Of a stretch of DNA of 64,000 nucleotides, positions 1-7,748 are shown in pieces. Positions within the stretch are counted from its first letter, which is position 1. Each line of letters opens with the position of its first letter. Both the position numbers and the translations under genes were made by a program. The DNA lies in NCBI RefSeq assembly GCF_025263565.1, contig NZ_CP079865.1:5146001-5210000 (forward strand). The letters are read 5' to 3'. Origin of the DNA: Mycobacterium sp. SMC-8. Its GTDB lineage: Bacteria > Actinomycetota > Actinomycetes > Mycobacteriales > Mycobacteriaceae. The notes beneath the pieces were generated by a model. That model had not been told where the DNA came from. It was given only the letters and a program-made list of their open reading frames with translations, and did not search any database.

Positions 1-609
1 GTCGCCACCAGGCTCGTGGACCAGTTTGAGGAACGGAATGGTGAGCGCGACGAGGAGGAACGACAGCCCGTTGGCCGCGTAGGCGACCGATACCCCCATC
101 GAGGCGACGAGCGCACCCGCGGCCGTGCCGGCCAGTCGGCCGACGTTGCCGACGACCGATCCGATGGCGATCGCCGACGGCACGTCGCGTCGCGGCACGA
201 GGTCGTTGCCGAGCAGGGTGCAGGCGGGACCATCGACGGTCGCCACGAGGCCGGTCATCAGGCCGAGCGCCATCAACAGCGGAACATTCAACATGTCGGT
301 CGCGGCGAGCGCAGCGGTGATGAAGGCGATCACCGCCATCACAACCTGGCCCAACCCGGCGGTCAGGCGCCGTGGCCAGCGATCAACCAGCGCGCCGCCG
401 GAAACACCGAGCAGCAGACCCGGCAGGGCCTGAATCGACAAGGAGAGGCCGGTCAGCGCGACGGACCCTGTGAGCTGCAGGATCAGGAGGTTCTGCGCGA
501 CCATCTGCATCCAGGCGCCGGCGTTGCTGACAGTGTTGGCGATCACCCACAGCCGCATGCTGGAACTGCGCAAGGCGCGCCGCAGAAGCATCAAGAACTC
601 ACTGGTCAA
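1..609 (-). CDS. MFS transporter (EntS-like exporter), cut by the left edge
   Basis: The reverse strand reads without stops to the window edge and gives the first ~203 residues of a polytopic protein. Alternating hydrophobic segments, and the motif GGALVDRWPRR after the second or third helix (the MFS loop 2-3 signature DRxxRR), mark a major facilitator superfamily drug or siderophore exporter of the EntS/DUF894 type. The C-terminal half lies outside the window. I chose the TTG at 609; an ATG at 591 is an in-frame alternative, and neither has a strong ribosome binding site. It lies downstream of the IclR gene on the same strand, separated by 234 bp in which I see no gene, so joint transcription is uncertain. 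The substrate cannot be told. Confidence 0.75.
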   Translation of the reverse strand, partial: MTSEFLMLLRRALRSSSMRLWVIANTVSNAGAWMQMVAQNLLILQLTGSVALTGLSLSIQALPGLLLGVSGGALVDRWPRRLTAGLGQVVMAVIAFITAALAATDMLNVPLLMALGLMTGLVATVDGPACTLLGNDLVPRRDVPSAIAIGSVVGNVGRLAGTAAGALVASMGVSVAYAANGLSFLLVALTIPFLKLVHEPGGD

Positions 610-843
610 GTAGTCGATTACACAGAAGCGCGACCAGGACGGGCTTGGCAATACGCTTGCCCAGCAACCTTCCCAGTCACACGGTTAGCTTGTGTAACAC
701 AGCGCTTCGCCGGCAGATTCCCTTGTCTCCTGCGGCGACGCACAGCCACTCCCACCTTCGAGCACCAGATGGCCAGCCGCACCCGGCGGCGTGCTCGGAT
801 ACGGCCGCCTCGCCGCGCGCGACGAGCTGTATTGGCTGTTCGC

Positions 844-1605
844 CTACGCCTCTTTCGCCCCGATCAGAGCTTCAGAGATCACGCCGGTCGCCTTCTTCAG
901 GGCGGGAACAGCGCGGGCGATCAGATCTTTGCCCATACGTCCCAAGGGACCGGAGATGCCGATTGCCATCGGAGTCGGAGCACCCGGCACTGCCATCGCG
1001 ACAGAACGAACACCGATCTCGAACTCCTCATCATCAATCGCAAAGCCGTCGGCGCGCACGCGCTCGACGTTTGCAAACACCGCAGAAAGGGTCGACGCAC
1101 TGTTCTTCGTAGGTGCCGGAAGGCCGGACTGCGTGACCAGTTTCAGAATGCGCGCGTCCTCTAATTCGGCCAGCACGGCCTTGCCCACACCGGACGTGTG
1201 CAGACCGACGCGCTTGCCGACCTCATTGTTCGTCCGCGCCATCTGCCTAGACCGGACCTGCCCGGTGTAGATCACCATGTCACCGTCGAGCACCGCGAGA
1301 GTCGCCGTCTCCGACAATTCGTCGACCAACGACTCCAGCACCGGACCGGCGACGGCGCCCAACTGGCGGTTCGCGACTTCGCCAAGCCGAATCAACCGCG
1401 GACCCAACGCGTAGCGACGATTGGGCAGTTGACGCACGTAGCCAAGGCCGACCAGTGTGCGCAGCAGACGGTGGATCGTCGGCGGCGGCAATGGGGATTC
1501 CGCGGACAACTCCGTCAGTGAGCACTCCCCTCCCGCACGTCCGATCAACTCCATCAGTTCGAATGCGCGCCCGACCGACTGCACACCGCCTGATTTCTCC
1601 GCCAT
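844..1605 (-). CDS. IclR-family transcriptional regulator of the allantoin cluster
   Basis: This 253-residue protein has an N-terminal winged helix-turn-helix (about residues 10-70, with TIHRLLRTL as recognition helix) and a C-terminal IclR effector-binding domain (LHTSGVGKAVLAEL and a GVRSVAMAVPG region). An upstream in-frame start at 1680 exists, but the ATG at 1605 is preceded at 7 nt by GGGAG and begins where family members begin. It is divergent from the DUF6986/ureidoglycine aminohydrolase pair. By position it is the likely allantoin or glyoxylate-responsive regulator, like AllR of enterobacteria. TTCCA-N5-nGGAA palindromes sit in its own promoter region and between the permease and allantoinase genes, which fits control of both divergent units. 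Family assignment is firm; effector and targets are inferred. Confidence 0.9.
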   Translation of the reverse strand: MAEKSGGVQSVGRAFELMELIGRAGGECSLTELSAESPLPPPTIHRLLRTLVGLGYVRQLPNRRYALGPRLIRLGEVANRQLGAVAGPVLESLVDELSETATLAVLDGDMVIYTGQVRSRQMARTNNEVGKRVGLHTSGVGKAVLAELEDARILKLVTQSGLPAPTKNSASTLSAVFANVERVRADGFAIDDEEFEIGVRSVAMAVPGAPTPMAIGISGPLGRMGKDLIARAVPALKKATGVISEALIGAKEA

Positions 1606-1658
1606 ACATTTACTCCCGGCCGCCGAATGTGCATTCCATTCAACATGGCCAGAATTCA

Positions 1659-1673
1659 TTCCACAATATGGAA
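1659..1673. promoter_or_regulatory. Putative IclR operator, site 1
   Basis: TTCCACAATATGGAA is an imperfect palindrome with TTCCA/TGGAA arms and a 5-nt centre, in the divergent region between the IclR gene and the DUF6986 gene. The same pattern recurs at 1727-1741 and in the permease/allantoinase intergenic region. That binding is by the IclR protein is an inference from position and repetition. Confidence 0.6.
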
Positions 1674-1726
1674 CTTTCATGGGGCTGGATAACCCTGCGT
1701 GTACTTATCGCAGCATGCGAACTAAA

Positions 1727-1741
1727 CTCCACAATGTGGAA
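1727..1741. promoter_or_regulatory. Putative IclR operator, site 2
   Basis: CTCCACAATGTGGAA contains the 13-bp inverted repeat TCCACA-A-TGTGGA, perfect apart from its central base. It lies about 33 bp before the GTG start of the DUF6986 gene, where bound protein would block or assist transcription. It matches site 1 at nearly every position. Confidence 0.6.
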
Positions 1742-1773
1742 TTTCATCTCCACCCCCGGATAGGGGGCCACAC

Positions 1774-3051
1774 GTGACGCGATGCCTCGACGATGCGGTG
1801 CTGACCGATATCGACCGTCGCCTCGCGGCGACCGACGCCGAACTGATGGCTCGATACCCCGGCGATGACGGCCGCCGGCAGCCGGTGCACACCGTCTACA
1901 TCCCGGGCAACCGGTACTCGGCGACGATGCCGGCCGAGTGGGGATCCGCCGCTCTCGCCGCCGCACGCGACGCGGGCGGCCTCGACGCCGTGGCCGCGCT
2001 CGTCGGTGCGAGCGACGGATGCGACTGCGCGCCAGAGACTCTCGCATCCCTGGTCGAGAACAAGCTGAGCACCGAGCCGATCGAAGACCTCCGCATCGAC
2101 TTCGAGGACGGGTACGGCACCTTCGACGATGCGACCGAGGATGCCGATGTCGCGCGAGCGGTCGCCGCACTGCGCAGCGCGCTCGACGCCGGCACTTCGA
2201 CGCCGTTCGTCGGTACGCGCTTCAAGTGCATGGAAGCAGGCACCCGCGCACGCGGACTGCGCACGCTCGACATGTTCGTCAGCGGGCTCGTCGACTCCGG
2301 AGGCCTCCCCGACGGCCTCACCCTCACCCTTCCCAAGGTGGCCTCCGTCGACCAGGTCGAGGCCATGGTCGCGGTCGCCGAAGCCCTCGAAGCCGCCAAC
2401 CGGCTACCACAAGGCCGGATCCGCTTCGAAGTGCAGGTCGAGACACCGCAAGCGATCCTCGGCGCCGACGGCCGCGCACCGGTTGCCCAGTTCATCCATG
2501 GCGGCCAGGGCCGCGTCAGCTCGCTGCACTACGGGACCTACGACTACTCGGCGTCCCTCGGTATCGCGGCCGCCTACCAGTCGATGGAGCATCCGGCGGC
2601 CGATCACGCCAAGAACGTCATGCAACTCGCCGTCGCGGGCACCGGTGTGCACATGTCCGACGGCTCGACCAACATCCTGCCGGTCGGTGACCCCGACAAC
2701 GTCGCCACGGCGTGGAAATTGCACGCCCGACTGGTCCGCCGACACCTGGAGCGCGGCATCTACCAGGGCTGGGACATGCACCCCGCCCAGCTCGTCACCC
2801 GGTACCTGGCGACCTACGCCTTCTACCGTGGCGCCTTCGCACCCGCAGCCACGCGCCTGCGCAACTACGTCCACCAGCTCGACTCCACCGTGATGGACGA
2901 GCCGGCCACCGCGCGCGCGCTCGCCAACGTGATCCATCGTGGCAGCGTGTGCGGCGCCCTGACCGTCGACGAGATCGAGACGGCCACCGATCTTCCCCTG
3001 ACCACCGTGCGCGACATCGCGCTCGGCCGCCCAACCAGGAGCAACCAGTGA
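1774..3051 (+). CDS. DUF6986 / HpcH-HpaI aldolase-like protein
   Basis: This 425-residue protein resembles the TIM-barrel HpcH/HpaI aldolase and citrate-lyase beta superfamily (DUF6986 branch). It has an acidic metal-binding-type motif in LRIDFEDGYG (about residues 108-117), a strand ending in FEVQVETPQAI, and GWDMHPAQL near the C-terminus. It starts with GTG after a G-rich Shine-Dalgarno region, and its stop overlaps the GTG of the next gene (GTGA), so the two are translationally coupled. In an allantoin cluster it may handle a C2 or C3 carbon product of ureide breakdown such as glyoxylate. That role is inference; the reaction is not known to me. Expression is probably set by the operators at 1659-1741. 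Confidence 0.8.
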   Translation: MTRCLDDAVLTDIDRRLAATDAELMARYPGDDGRRQPVHTVYIPGNRYSATMPAEWGSAALAAARDAGGLDAVAALVGASDGCDCAPETLASLVENKLSTEPIEDLRIDFEDGYGTFDDATEDADVARAVAALRSALDAGTSTPFVGTRFKCMEAGTRARGLRTLDMFVSGLVDSGGLPDGLTLTLPKVASVDQVEAMVAVAEALEAANRLPQGRIRFEVQVETPQAILGADGRAPVAQFIHGGQGRVSSLHYGTYDYSASLGIAAAYQSMEHPAADHAKNVMQLAVAGTGVHMSDGSTNILPVGDPDNVATAWKLHARLVRRHLERGIYQGWDMHPAQLVTRYLATYAFYRGAFAPAATRLRNYVHQLDSTVMDEPATARALANVIHRGSVCGALTVDEIETATDLPLTTVRDIALGRPTRSNQ

Positions 3052-3863
3052 CGAAAGCCCCGTACTACACGCCCCGCGGCGGCCTGCCTCCGCAGACCGA
3101 CCTACTCACCGACCGCGCCATCGTTACCGAGGCCTACACGGTGATCCCGCGCGGCGTCCTCTCCGACATCGTCACCTCGGTGTTCCCCGAGTGGAGCGAC
3201 ACGCGCGCATGGATCCTCAACCGACCGGTCGCCGGGGGTGCGACGACGTACTTCCAGGCGATCGTCGAGGTCAAGCCGGGCGGCGGGGCGCAGCGACCCG
3301 AGCCGCAACCCGAGGTGCAGAGTTTCCTGTTCGTCACTTCCGGGGCACTCAGCGTGGACGCAGGGGGCCAGTCGCAGACCCTCACCGAGGGCGGCTTCGC
3401 CTACCTTCCGGCGGGCACCGACTGGTCGGCCCACAACAACGGCGACGCCGACGTGACGTTCGTGTGGATCCGCAAGCGCTACGAGGCCATCGAGGGCCAC
3501 ACCGCATCGGTGAAATTCGGCAACGAGCAGGACATTGCACCGTCAGCGATGCCGGGGACCGACGGCAAATGGCGCACGACGCGCATGCTCGACCCCCAGG
3601 ACCTCGCGTACGACATGCACGTCAACATCGTCACGTTCGAGCCCGGCGCCACCATTCCGTTCGCCGAAACCCACGTGATGGAACACGGCCTGCTGATGCT
3701 CGAAGGCAAGGCCGTCTATCACCTCAACGGCGACTGGGTGGAAGTTCAGGAAGGTGACTTCCTGGCGCTGCGCGCGTTCTGCCCGCAGGCGTGCTACGCG
3801 GGCGGACCGTCGAACTTCCGCTACCTGCTGTACAAGGACGTCAACCGCCAGATCATGCTCTGA
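3048..3863 (+). CDS. allE: (S)-ureidoglycine aminohydrolase
   Basis: The 271-residue bicupin protein matches the YlbA/AllE family, which hydrolyses (S)-ureidoglycine to (S)-ureidoglycolate and ammonia in a Mn-dependent reaction. The N-terminal cupin spans about residues 45-150. The C-terminal catalytic cupin, about 175-265, contains FAETHVMEHGLLMLEG with metal-ligand Glu/His residues and a late Gln (CPQACYAGG). Length equals the family norm. The GTG start overlaps the previous stop and follows AGGAG. It is cytosolic. Allantoate amidohydrolase, which would supply its substrate, is not in the window, so the pathway must be completed elsewhere. Confidence 0.93.
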   Translation: MTKAPYYTPRGGLPPQTDLLTDRAIVTEAYTVIPRGVLSDIVTSVFPEWSDTRAWILNRPVAGGATTYFQAIVEVKPGGGAQRPEPQPEVQSFLFVTSGALSVDAGGQSQTLTEGGFAYLPAGTDWSAHNNGDADVTFVWIRKRYEAIEGHTASVKFGNEQDIAPSAMPGTDGKWRTTRMLDPQDLAYDMHVNIVTFEPGATIPFAETHVMEHGLLMLEGKAVYHLNGDWVEVQEGDFLALRAFCPQACYAGGPSNFRYLLYKDVNRQIML

Positions 3864-3878
3864 GGCGATTCGGTTGGC

Positions 3879-4601
3879 CTACACGCGGAATGGCCAGCCG
3901 GTGACCTTCTTTACCCGGGGCGCCGCGTAGGTCCGCACCTTCGATGTGGTCAGACCCATCCGAACCAGACCTTCGGCGATGGTGACGGCCGAGCGGACTC
4001 CGTCGACGATCGGGACGCCGGTCGCGGCCTTCACCTTCGCCTCAAGTTCGGCCATGCCGCCGCAGCCGAGACAGATCACCTCGGCGCGATCGTGCTCGAC
4101 CGCCTCTCGCGCCTGGCGCACGATCGCCTCGACCGCCCGATCGGGATCTGATTCGAGTTCGAGCACACCGAGTCCGGACGCCCGTACCGACGCACACCGT
4201 GCGTCGAGTCCCGCGAGCTTGAGACGGTCTTCGATCAGCGGGACGGTGCGGTCGAGCGTGGTGACGACCGAGTACTTGTGTCCGAGATACATCGCCGTCG
4301 ACGCGGCCGCCTCGGTGATGTCGACCACCGGGACGTCGAGCAACTCCTGCAGACCTTCACGCCCGTGCTCGCCGTAGCCGGCCTGGATCACGGCGTCGTA
4401 CGGTTCAGGGTACGCGGTGATGGCGTCCATGACAGCGATGGCGGCAAGATAGCTCTCGAAGTTTCCTTCGCACGAGTCCGCACCGAATCGCGGTGTGATG
4501 CCGACGATCTCGGTACCCGAAGATGCGACTCCGCGCGCCGACTCGGCGATCGCATCGGTCATCGAGGCCGTCGTGTTGACGTTGGCTACGAGGATTCTCA
4601 C
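3879..4601 (-). CDS. Asp/Glu-hydantoin racemase family protein (allantoin racemase-like)
   Basis: The 240-residue protein has the Asp/Glu/hydantoin racemase fold signature: N-terminal RILVANVNT, a central VVDITEAAA segment and a C-terminal ICLGCGGM. Family members interconvert hydantoin or allantoin enantiomers with two cysteines. Here Cys180 is present, but the first catalytic position, normally Cys in an ACFGDPG-type motif, reads AGYGEHG with Gly75. Two-base racemisation is therefore doubtful and the protein may have another activity. It ends 16 bp from the convergent allE stop and lies 10 bp downstream of the allantoin permease gene on the same strand, so it is probably co-transcribed with it. 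The family is clear; the reaction is open. Confidence 0.85.
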   Translation of the reverse strand: MRILVANVNTTASMTDAIAESARGVASSGTEIVGITPRFGADSCEGNFESYLAAIAVMDAITAYPEPYDAVIQAGYGEHGREGLQELLDVPVVDITEAAASTAMYLGHKYSVVTTLDRTVPLIEDRLKLAGLDARCASVRASGLGVLELESDPDRAVEAIVRQAREAVEHDRAEVICLGCGGMAELEAKVKAATGVPIVDGVRSAVTIAEGLVRMGLTTSKVRTYAAPRVKKVTGWPFRV

Positions 4602-4610
4602 GGCACTCCC

Positions 4611-6116
4611 CTAGTGCGTGCTGTCCACGGCGATGGGCTCACCGGAGACATCGTTGAACGGTCCGCGACGGTCCGCGACCGCCAGGTACACGATCGCACC
4701 GAGCCCCGCCCCGATGAACCACGAGAACTCCGCGACCACCTTGAAGGCCGGGACGAACGCCAGCAGAAGGGCCACCACCGCGGTGACGACGAGGGCGATC
4801 ACGGCTCGGACGTTGATGCCCTTCGCGTAGTGGTATTCGCCCTTCGCATCGGTCGTGAACAGGTCCAGCACGTTGATCTTCGAACGCCGCACCAGCCAGT
4901 AGTCGGCCATGATGATGCCGAACAGCGGACCGAGGATGGCACCGAGTCCGCCGAGGAAGTAGTTGATGACGGCAGGGGTGTTGTACAGGTTCCACGGCAG
5001 GATCACCAGGCCGATGACGGCCGAGATGAATGCTGCGCGACGGAAGTTCAGGTGCTTCGGGAACAGGTTGTTCAGCGCATAGATCGGGGCGACGAAGTTC
5101 GCCATCAGGTTCACGGCGATGGTCAGGATCAGCAGCGCGAGTGCGGCGAGCACCAACAGCAGGGTGTTCGGCACTTCCTGGACGATGTCGGCCGGTGCCT
5201 CGATGACGCGTCCGTCGATGCGGAACTGCGCGCCGGCCAGGGTGATGACGATGCCGCCGAACACCAGCATGTTGAGCGGGATGCCCCAGAAGTTGCCTCG
5301 CACGATTGCCGGCTTCGATGTCGCGTTACGGGTGAAGTCGCAGAAGTTGAGGACGAACGTGCCGTAGATCGCGACCCACAGGCTGGCGCCGCCGATGATC
5401 TTCAGCCACATGTCGAGGCCGGTCAGCGAGTCGGGCGTGCTCCACGCGATGCTCCAGTCGGCGTTGTTGAGCATCCAGATCGCGAGAGCGATCATCGTGA
5501 TCAGGATGACCGGACCGGCGAACGCCTCGTACTTGCGGATCATCTCCATGCCGTAGCTGACGATGATCACCTGGATCACCCAGAGCGCGACGAACGAGAT
5601 CCAGCCGAGCGTCGACAATCCCAGGAAGCTGTTCGAGTCCAGGGTCTCGGCGGACGGTGCGAGCGCGATGATCATGATCCGCAGCACCACCGACGCGAGG
5701 TAGGTCTGGATGCCGAACCACGCGATCGCGACCGCGCCGCGGATGAGGGCCGGGATCTGCGCACCGCGGATGCCGAACGCGATGCGGCTCATCACCGGGA
5801 ACGGGACGCCGGTCTTCTCCCCCATGAACCCGGACAGGTTGAGCAGCAGGAAGAGAAAAACTCCACCGAGTGCGAGGGCGAGCAGGATCTGCCACCCGCC
5901 GAGGCCGAGCGCGAACAGCCCGATGGCGAACGAATAGTTGCCGAGGCTGTGGACGTCGTTCGCCCACAGGGTGAAGATGTTGTACGCGCCCCACCGTCGA
6001 CCTTCACGCTTGGTGGGCGCGAGATCGGGGTTGTACAGATCTGGACTGACGCCGGCGAACGGGGTTGCCTCGTGACGACCGGAGTCGCCGATCAGCCCGG
6101 TGGACTCTGTGCTCAT
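4611..6116 (-). CDS. NCS1-family allantoin permease
   Basis: This is a 501-residue inner-membrane protein with about 12 hydrophobic helices. The N-terminal cytoplasmic segment has the NCS1 motif NPDLAPTKREGRRWGAYN followed by FTLWANDVHSLGNYSFAIG. It is similar to PucI, AllW and Mhp1-type cation-coupled importers of allantoin, hydantoin or uracil. I took the ATG at 6116; a longer reading from upstream is possible, and the ribosome binding site is weak in both cases. It is divergent from allantoinase, and the 219-bp gap holds several operator-like palindromes. Neighbouring allantoin genes make allantoin the likely substrate, though the sequence alone cannot exclude other hydantoins. Confidence 0.9.
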   Translation of the reverse strand: MSTESTGLIGDSGRHEATPFAGVSPDLYNPDLAPTKREGRRWGAYNIFTLWANDVHSLGNYSFAIGLFALGLGGWQILLALALGGVFLFLLLNLSGFMGEKTGVPFPVMSRIAFGIRGAQIPALIRGAVAIAWFGIQTYLASVVLRIMIIALAPSAETLDSNSFLGLSTLGWISFVALWVIQVIIVSYGMEMIRKYEAFAGPVILITMIALAIWMLNNADWSIAWSTPDSLTGLDMWLKIIGGASLWVAIYGTFVLNFCDFTRNATSKPAIVRGNFWGIPLNMLVFGGIVITLAGAQFRIDGRVIEAPADIVQEVPNTLLLVLAALALLILTIAVNLMANFVAPIYALNNLFPKHLNFRRAAFISAVIGLVILPWNLYNTPAVINYFLGGLGAILGPLFGIIMADYWLVRRSKINVLDLFTTDAKGEYHYAKGINVRAVIALVVTAVVALLLAFVPAFKVVAEFSWFIGAGLGAIVYLAVADRRGPFNDVSGEPIAVDSTH

Positions 6117-6166
6117 GGACACGCCTGTCACGGTCGGAGCGCCGACGCTCCGCGTCGCCGCTGGAA

Positions 6167-6181
6167 TTCCACCTTGCGGAA
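6167..6181. promoter_or_regulatory. Putative IclR operator, site 3
   Basis: TTCCACCTTGCGGAA keeps the TTCCA-N5-nGGAA pattern of sites 1 and 2 and lies 51 bp upstream of the permease start. It overlaps the longer inverted repeat at 6173-6196, whose right arm begins another TTCCG half. Confidence 0.45.
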
Positions 6182-6196
6182 ATAGTATTCCGCAAG
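6173..6196. promoter_or_regulatory. Perfect 9-bp inverted repeat upstream of the permease
   Basis: Arms CTTGCGGAA (6173-6181) and TTCCGCAAG (6188-6196) are perfect inverted repeats with a 6-nt AT-rich centre. The inner part, GGAAATAGTATTCC, resembles IclR-type boxes. It is probably a regulator site controlling the permease promoter. Confidence 0.5.
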
Positions 6197-6296
6197 TTGG
6201 GTAAGTAACTCGCATCGGGACACCACCTGTCAACCCTCGGCGCGATTGACTGCGTTCAGCACCACCCTCTAGAGTCACCAAAAAGTGGAGCTCCAG

Positions 6297-6311
6297 TTCC
6301 ACGATGAGGAA
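6297..6311. promoter_or_regulatory. Putative IclR operator, site 4
   Basis: TTCCACGATGAGGAA matches the consensus of sites 1 and 2 at about 13 of 15 positions. It lies 24 bp upstream of the allantoinase ATG at 6336, a position typical of repression. Confidence 0.55.
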
Positions 6312-6335
6312 TTCTCGCAGCAACGGAGACCATCC

Positions 6336-7703
6336 ATGACCGCCGACACCCGCGAGCAGTCGAACCACTCCGATCTCGACCTGGTGGTCCGCGGCAAACG
6401 CACGCTGACGACGGCGGGGATCGTCGCCCGCGAGATCGGTATTCGCGAAGGTCGCATCGTCGCGATTGAGCCCTTGGGCAGCGGCCTCGCCGCCACGGAG
6501 ATCGTCGAACTCACCGACGAGCAGGTCATGATCCCCGGCCTGGTCGATACGCACGTGCACGTCAATGAGCCGGGCCGCACCGAATGGGAGGGGTTCGACT
6601 CCGCCACCCGCGCCGCGGCGGCGGGCGGCGTGACCACGTTGATCGACATGCCGCTGAACTCGATTCCCCCGACGGTGAACGTCGAAGCGCTCAATGCCAA
6701 GCGCGCGGCGGCCTCGGGCAAGCTACACATCGACGTCGGTTTCTGGGGCGGCGCGATCCCCGGCAACACCGGGGATTTGCGCGGCCTGCACGACGACGGC
6801 GTCTTCGGCTTCAAGTGCTTCCTGCTGCACTCCGGCGTCGACGAATTCCCGCATCTCGACGCCGACGAGATGGAGAAGGACATGCGGGTGCTGGCCGAGT
6901 TCGACTCCATGATGATCGTGCACGCTGAGGACTCCCGCGCCATCGATCATGCCCCCACTGCCGAGGGTGACCGATACAGCCGCTTCCTGGCGTCCCGGCC
7001 GCGCGGCGCCGAGAACGTGGCGATCGCCGAGGTCATCGAGCGCGCGCGGTGGACCGGTGCCCGCGCGCACATCCTGCATCTGTCGTCGTCGGACGCTCTG
7101 CCGATGCTCGCAACCGCCAAACGCGACGGCGTCAGGATCACGGTCGAGACGTGCCCGCACTATTTGACACTGCTCGCCGAGGAGATCCCCAACGGCGCGA
7201 CCGCGTTCAAGTGCTGCCCACCGATCCGTGAGGCGTCGAATCGGGAACTGCTGTGGCAGGGCCTGCTCGACGGCACAATCGACTGCATCGTCTCCGATCA
7301 TTCACCGTCGACGATCGATCTGAAGGACGTCGAGAACGGCGACTTCGGCGTTGCGTGGGGTGGTGTCGCCTCGCTGCAGCTGGGGCTGTCGTTGATCTGG
7401 ACCGAGGCCAAGCGCCGTGGCGTGGCACTTACCCGGGTGATCGACTGGATGGCGGCCAAGCCCGCCGAGCTCGCCGGGTTGAACAACAAGGGCAAGATCG
7501 CGCTGGGTTACGACGCCGATTTCGCGATTTTCGAGCCCGAGTCTGCGCACGTGGTCGACGTACACAAACTGCATCACAAGAACCCGATCAGCCCGTATGA
7601 CGGGCGTGCACTCGCCGGCGTCGTGACGGGAACGTGGTTGCGCGGCAAGCGAATCGACTTGAAGACCCCGCAGGGCCGGATGCTGCGGCGCGGCGGCGTG
7701 TAG
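6336..7703 (+). CDS. allB: Allantoinase
   Basis: This 455-residue amidohydrolase-superfamily enzyme opens the hydantoin ring of allantoin to give allantoate in the cytosol. Metal ligands are visible: HVH at residues 73-75 (DTHVHVNEPG), a carboxylated lysine candidate Lys160 in GFKCFLLHSG, later His residues in MIVHAEDS and HILHLSSS, and Asp in IVSDHSPST. The ATG at 6336 follows GGAG at a good distance; an upstream start at 6285 would overlap the operator and is not supported. Length and motif order match AllB. It is divergent from the permease and is probably controlled with it by the IclR protein. Confidence 0.95.
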   Translation: MTADTREQSNHSDLDLVVRGKRTLTTAGIVAREIGIREGRIVAIEPLGSGLAATEIVELTDEQVMIPGLVDTHVHVNEPGRTEWEGFDSATRAAAAGGVTTLIDMPLNSIPPTVNVEALNAKRAAASGKLHIDVGFWGGAIPGNTGDLRGLHDDGVFGFKCFLLHSGVDEFPHLDADEMEKDMRVLAEFDSMMIVHAEDSRAIDHAPTAEGDRYSRFLASRPRGAENVAIAEVIERARWTGARAHILHLSSSDALPMLATAKRDGVRITVETCPHYLTLLAEEIPNGATAFKCCPPIREASNRELLWQGLLDGTIDCIVSDHSPSTIDLKDVENGDFGVAWGGVASLQLGLSLIWTEAKRRGVALTRVIDWMAAKPAELAGLNNKGKIALGYDADFAIFEPESAHVVDVHKLHHKNPISPYDGRALAGVVTGTWLRGKRIDLKTPQGRMLRRGGV

Positions 7704-7736
7704 CGTGTGAAATTCGCCGATCAGCGGTGAAGTCCG

Positions 7737-7742
7737 TACCCT
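7737..7742 (+). promoter_or_regulatory. Leaderless -10 element (TACCCT)
   Basis: TACCCT fits the mycobacterial TANNNT -10 and is followed by exactly 6 nt before the GTG at 7749. No Shine-Dalgarno sequence is present, so the transcript probably begins at the start codon. Confidence 0.5.
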
Positions 7743-7748
7743 TCCCCC

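Noticed and set aside
16..1164. A 382-codon forward frame at the left edge
   Set aside because: It opposes the MFS and IclR genes, both with convincing motifs, and shows shadow-type composition.
4278..6185. A 635-codon open frame opposite the permease gene
   Set aside because: It is the antisense of a clear NCS1 permease; composition is Arg/His/Asp/Gln-rich, as expected for a high-GC shadow frame.
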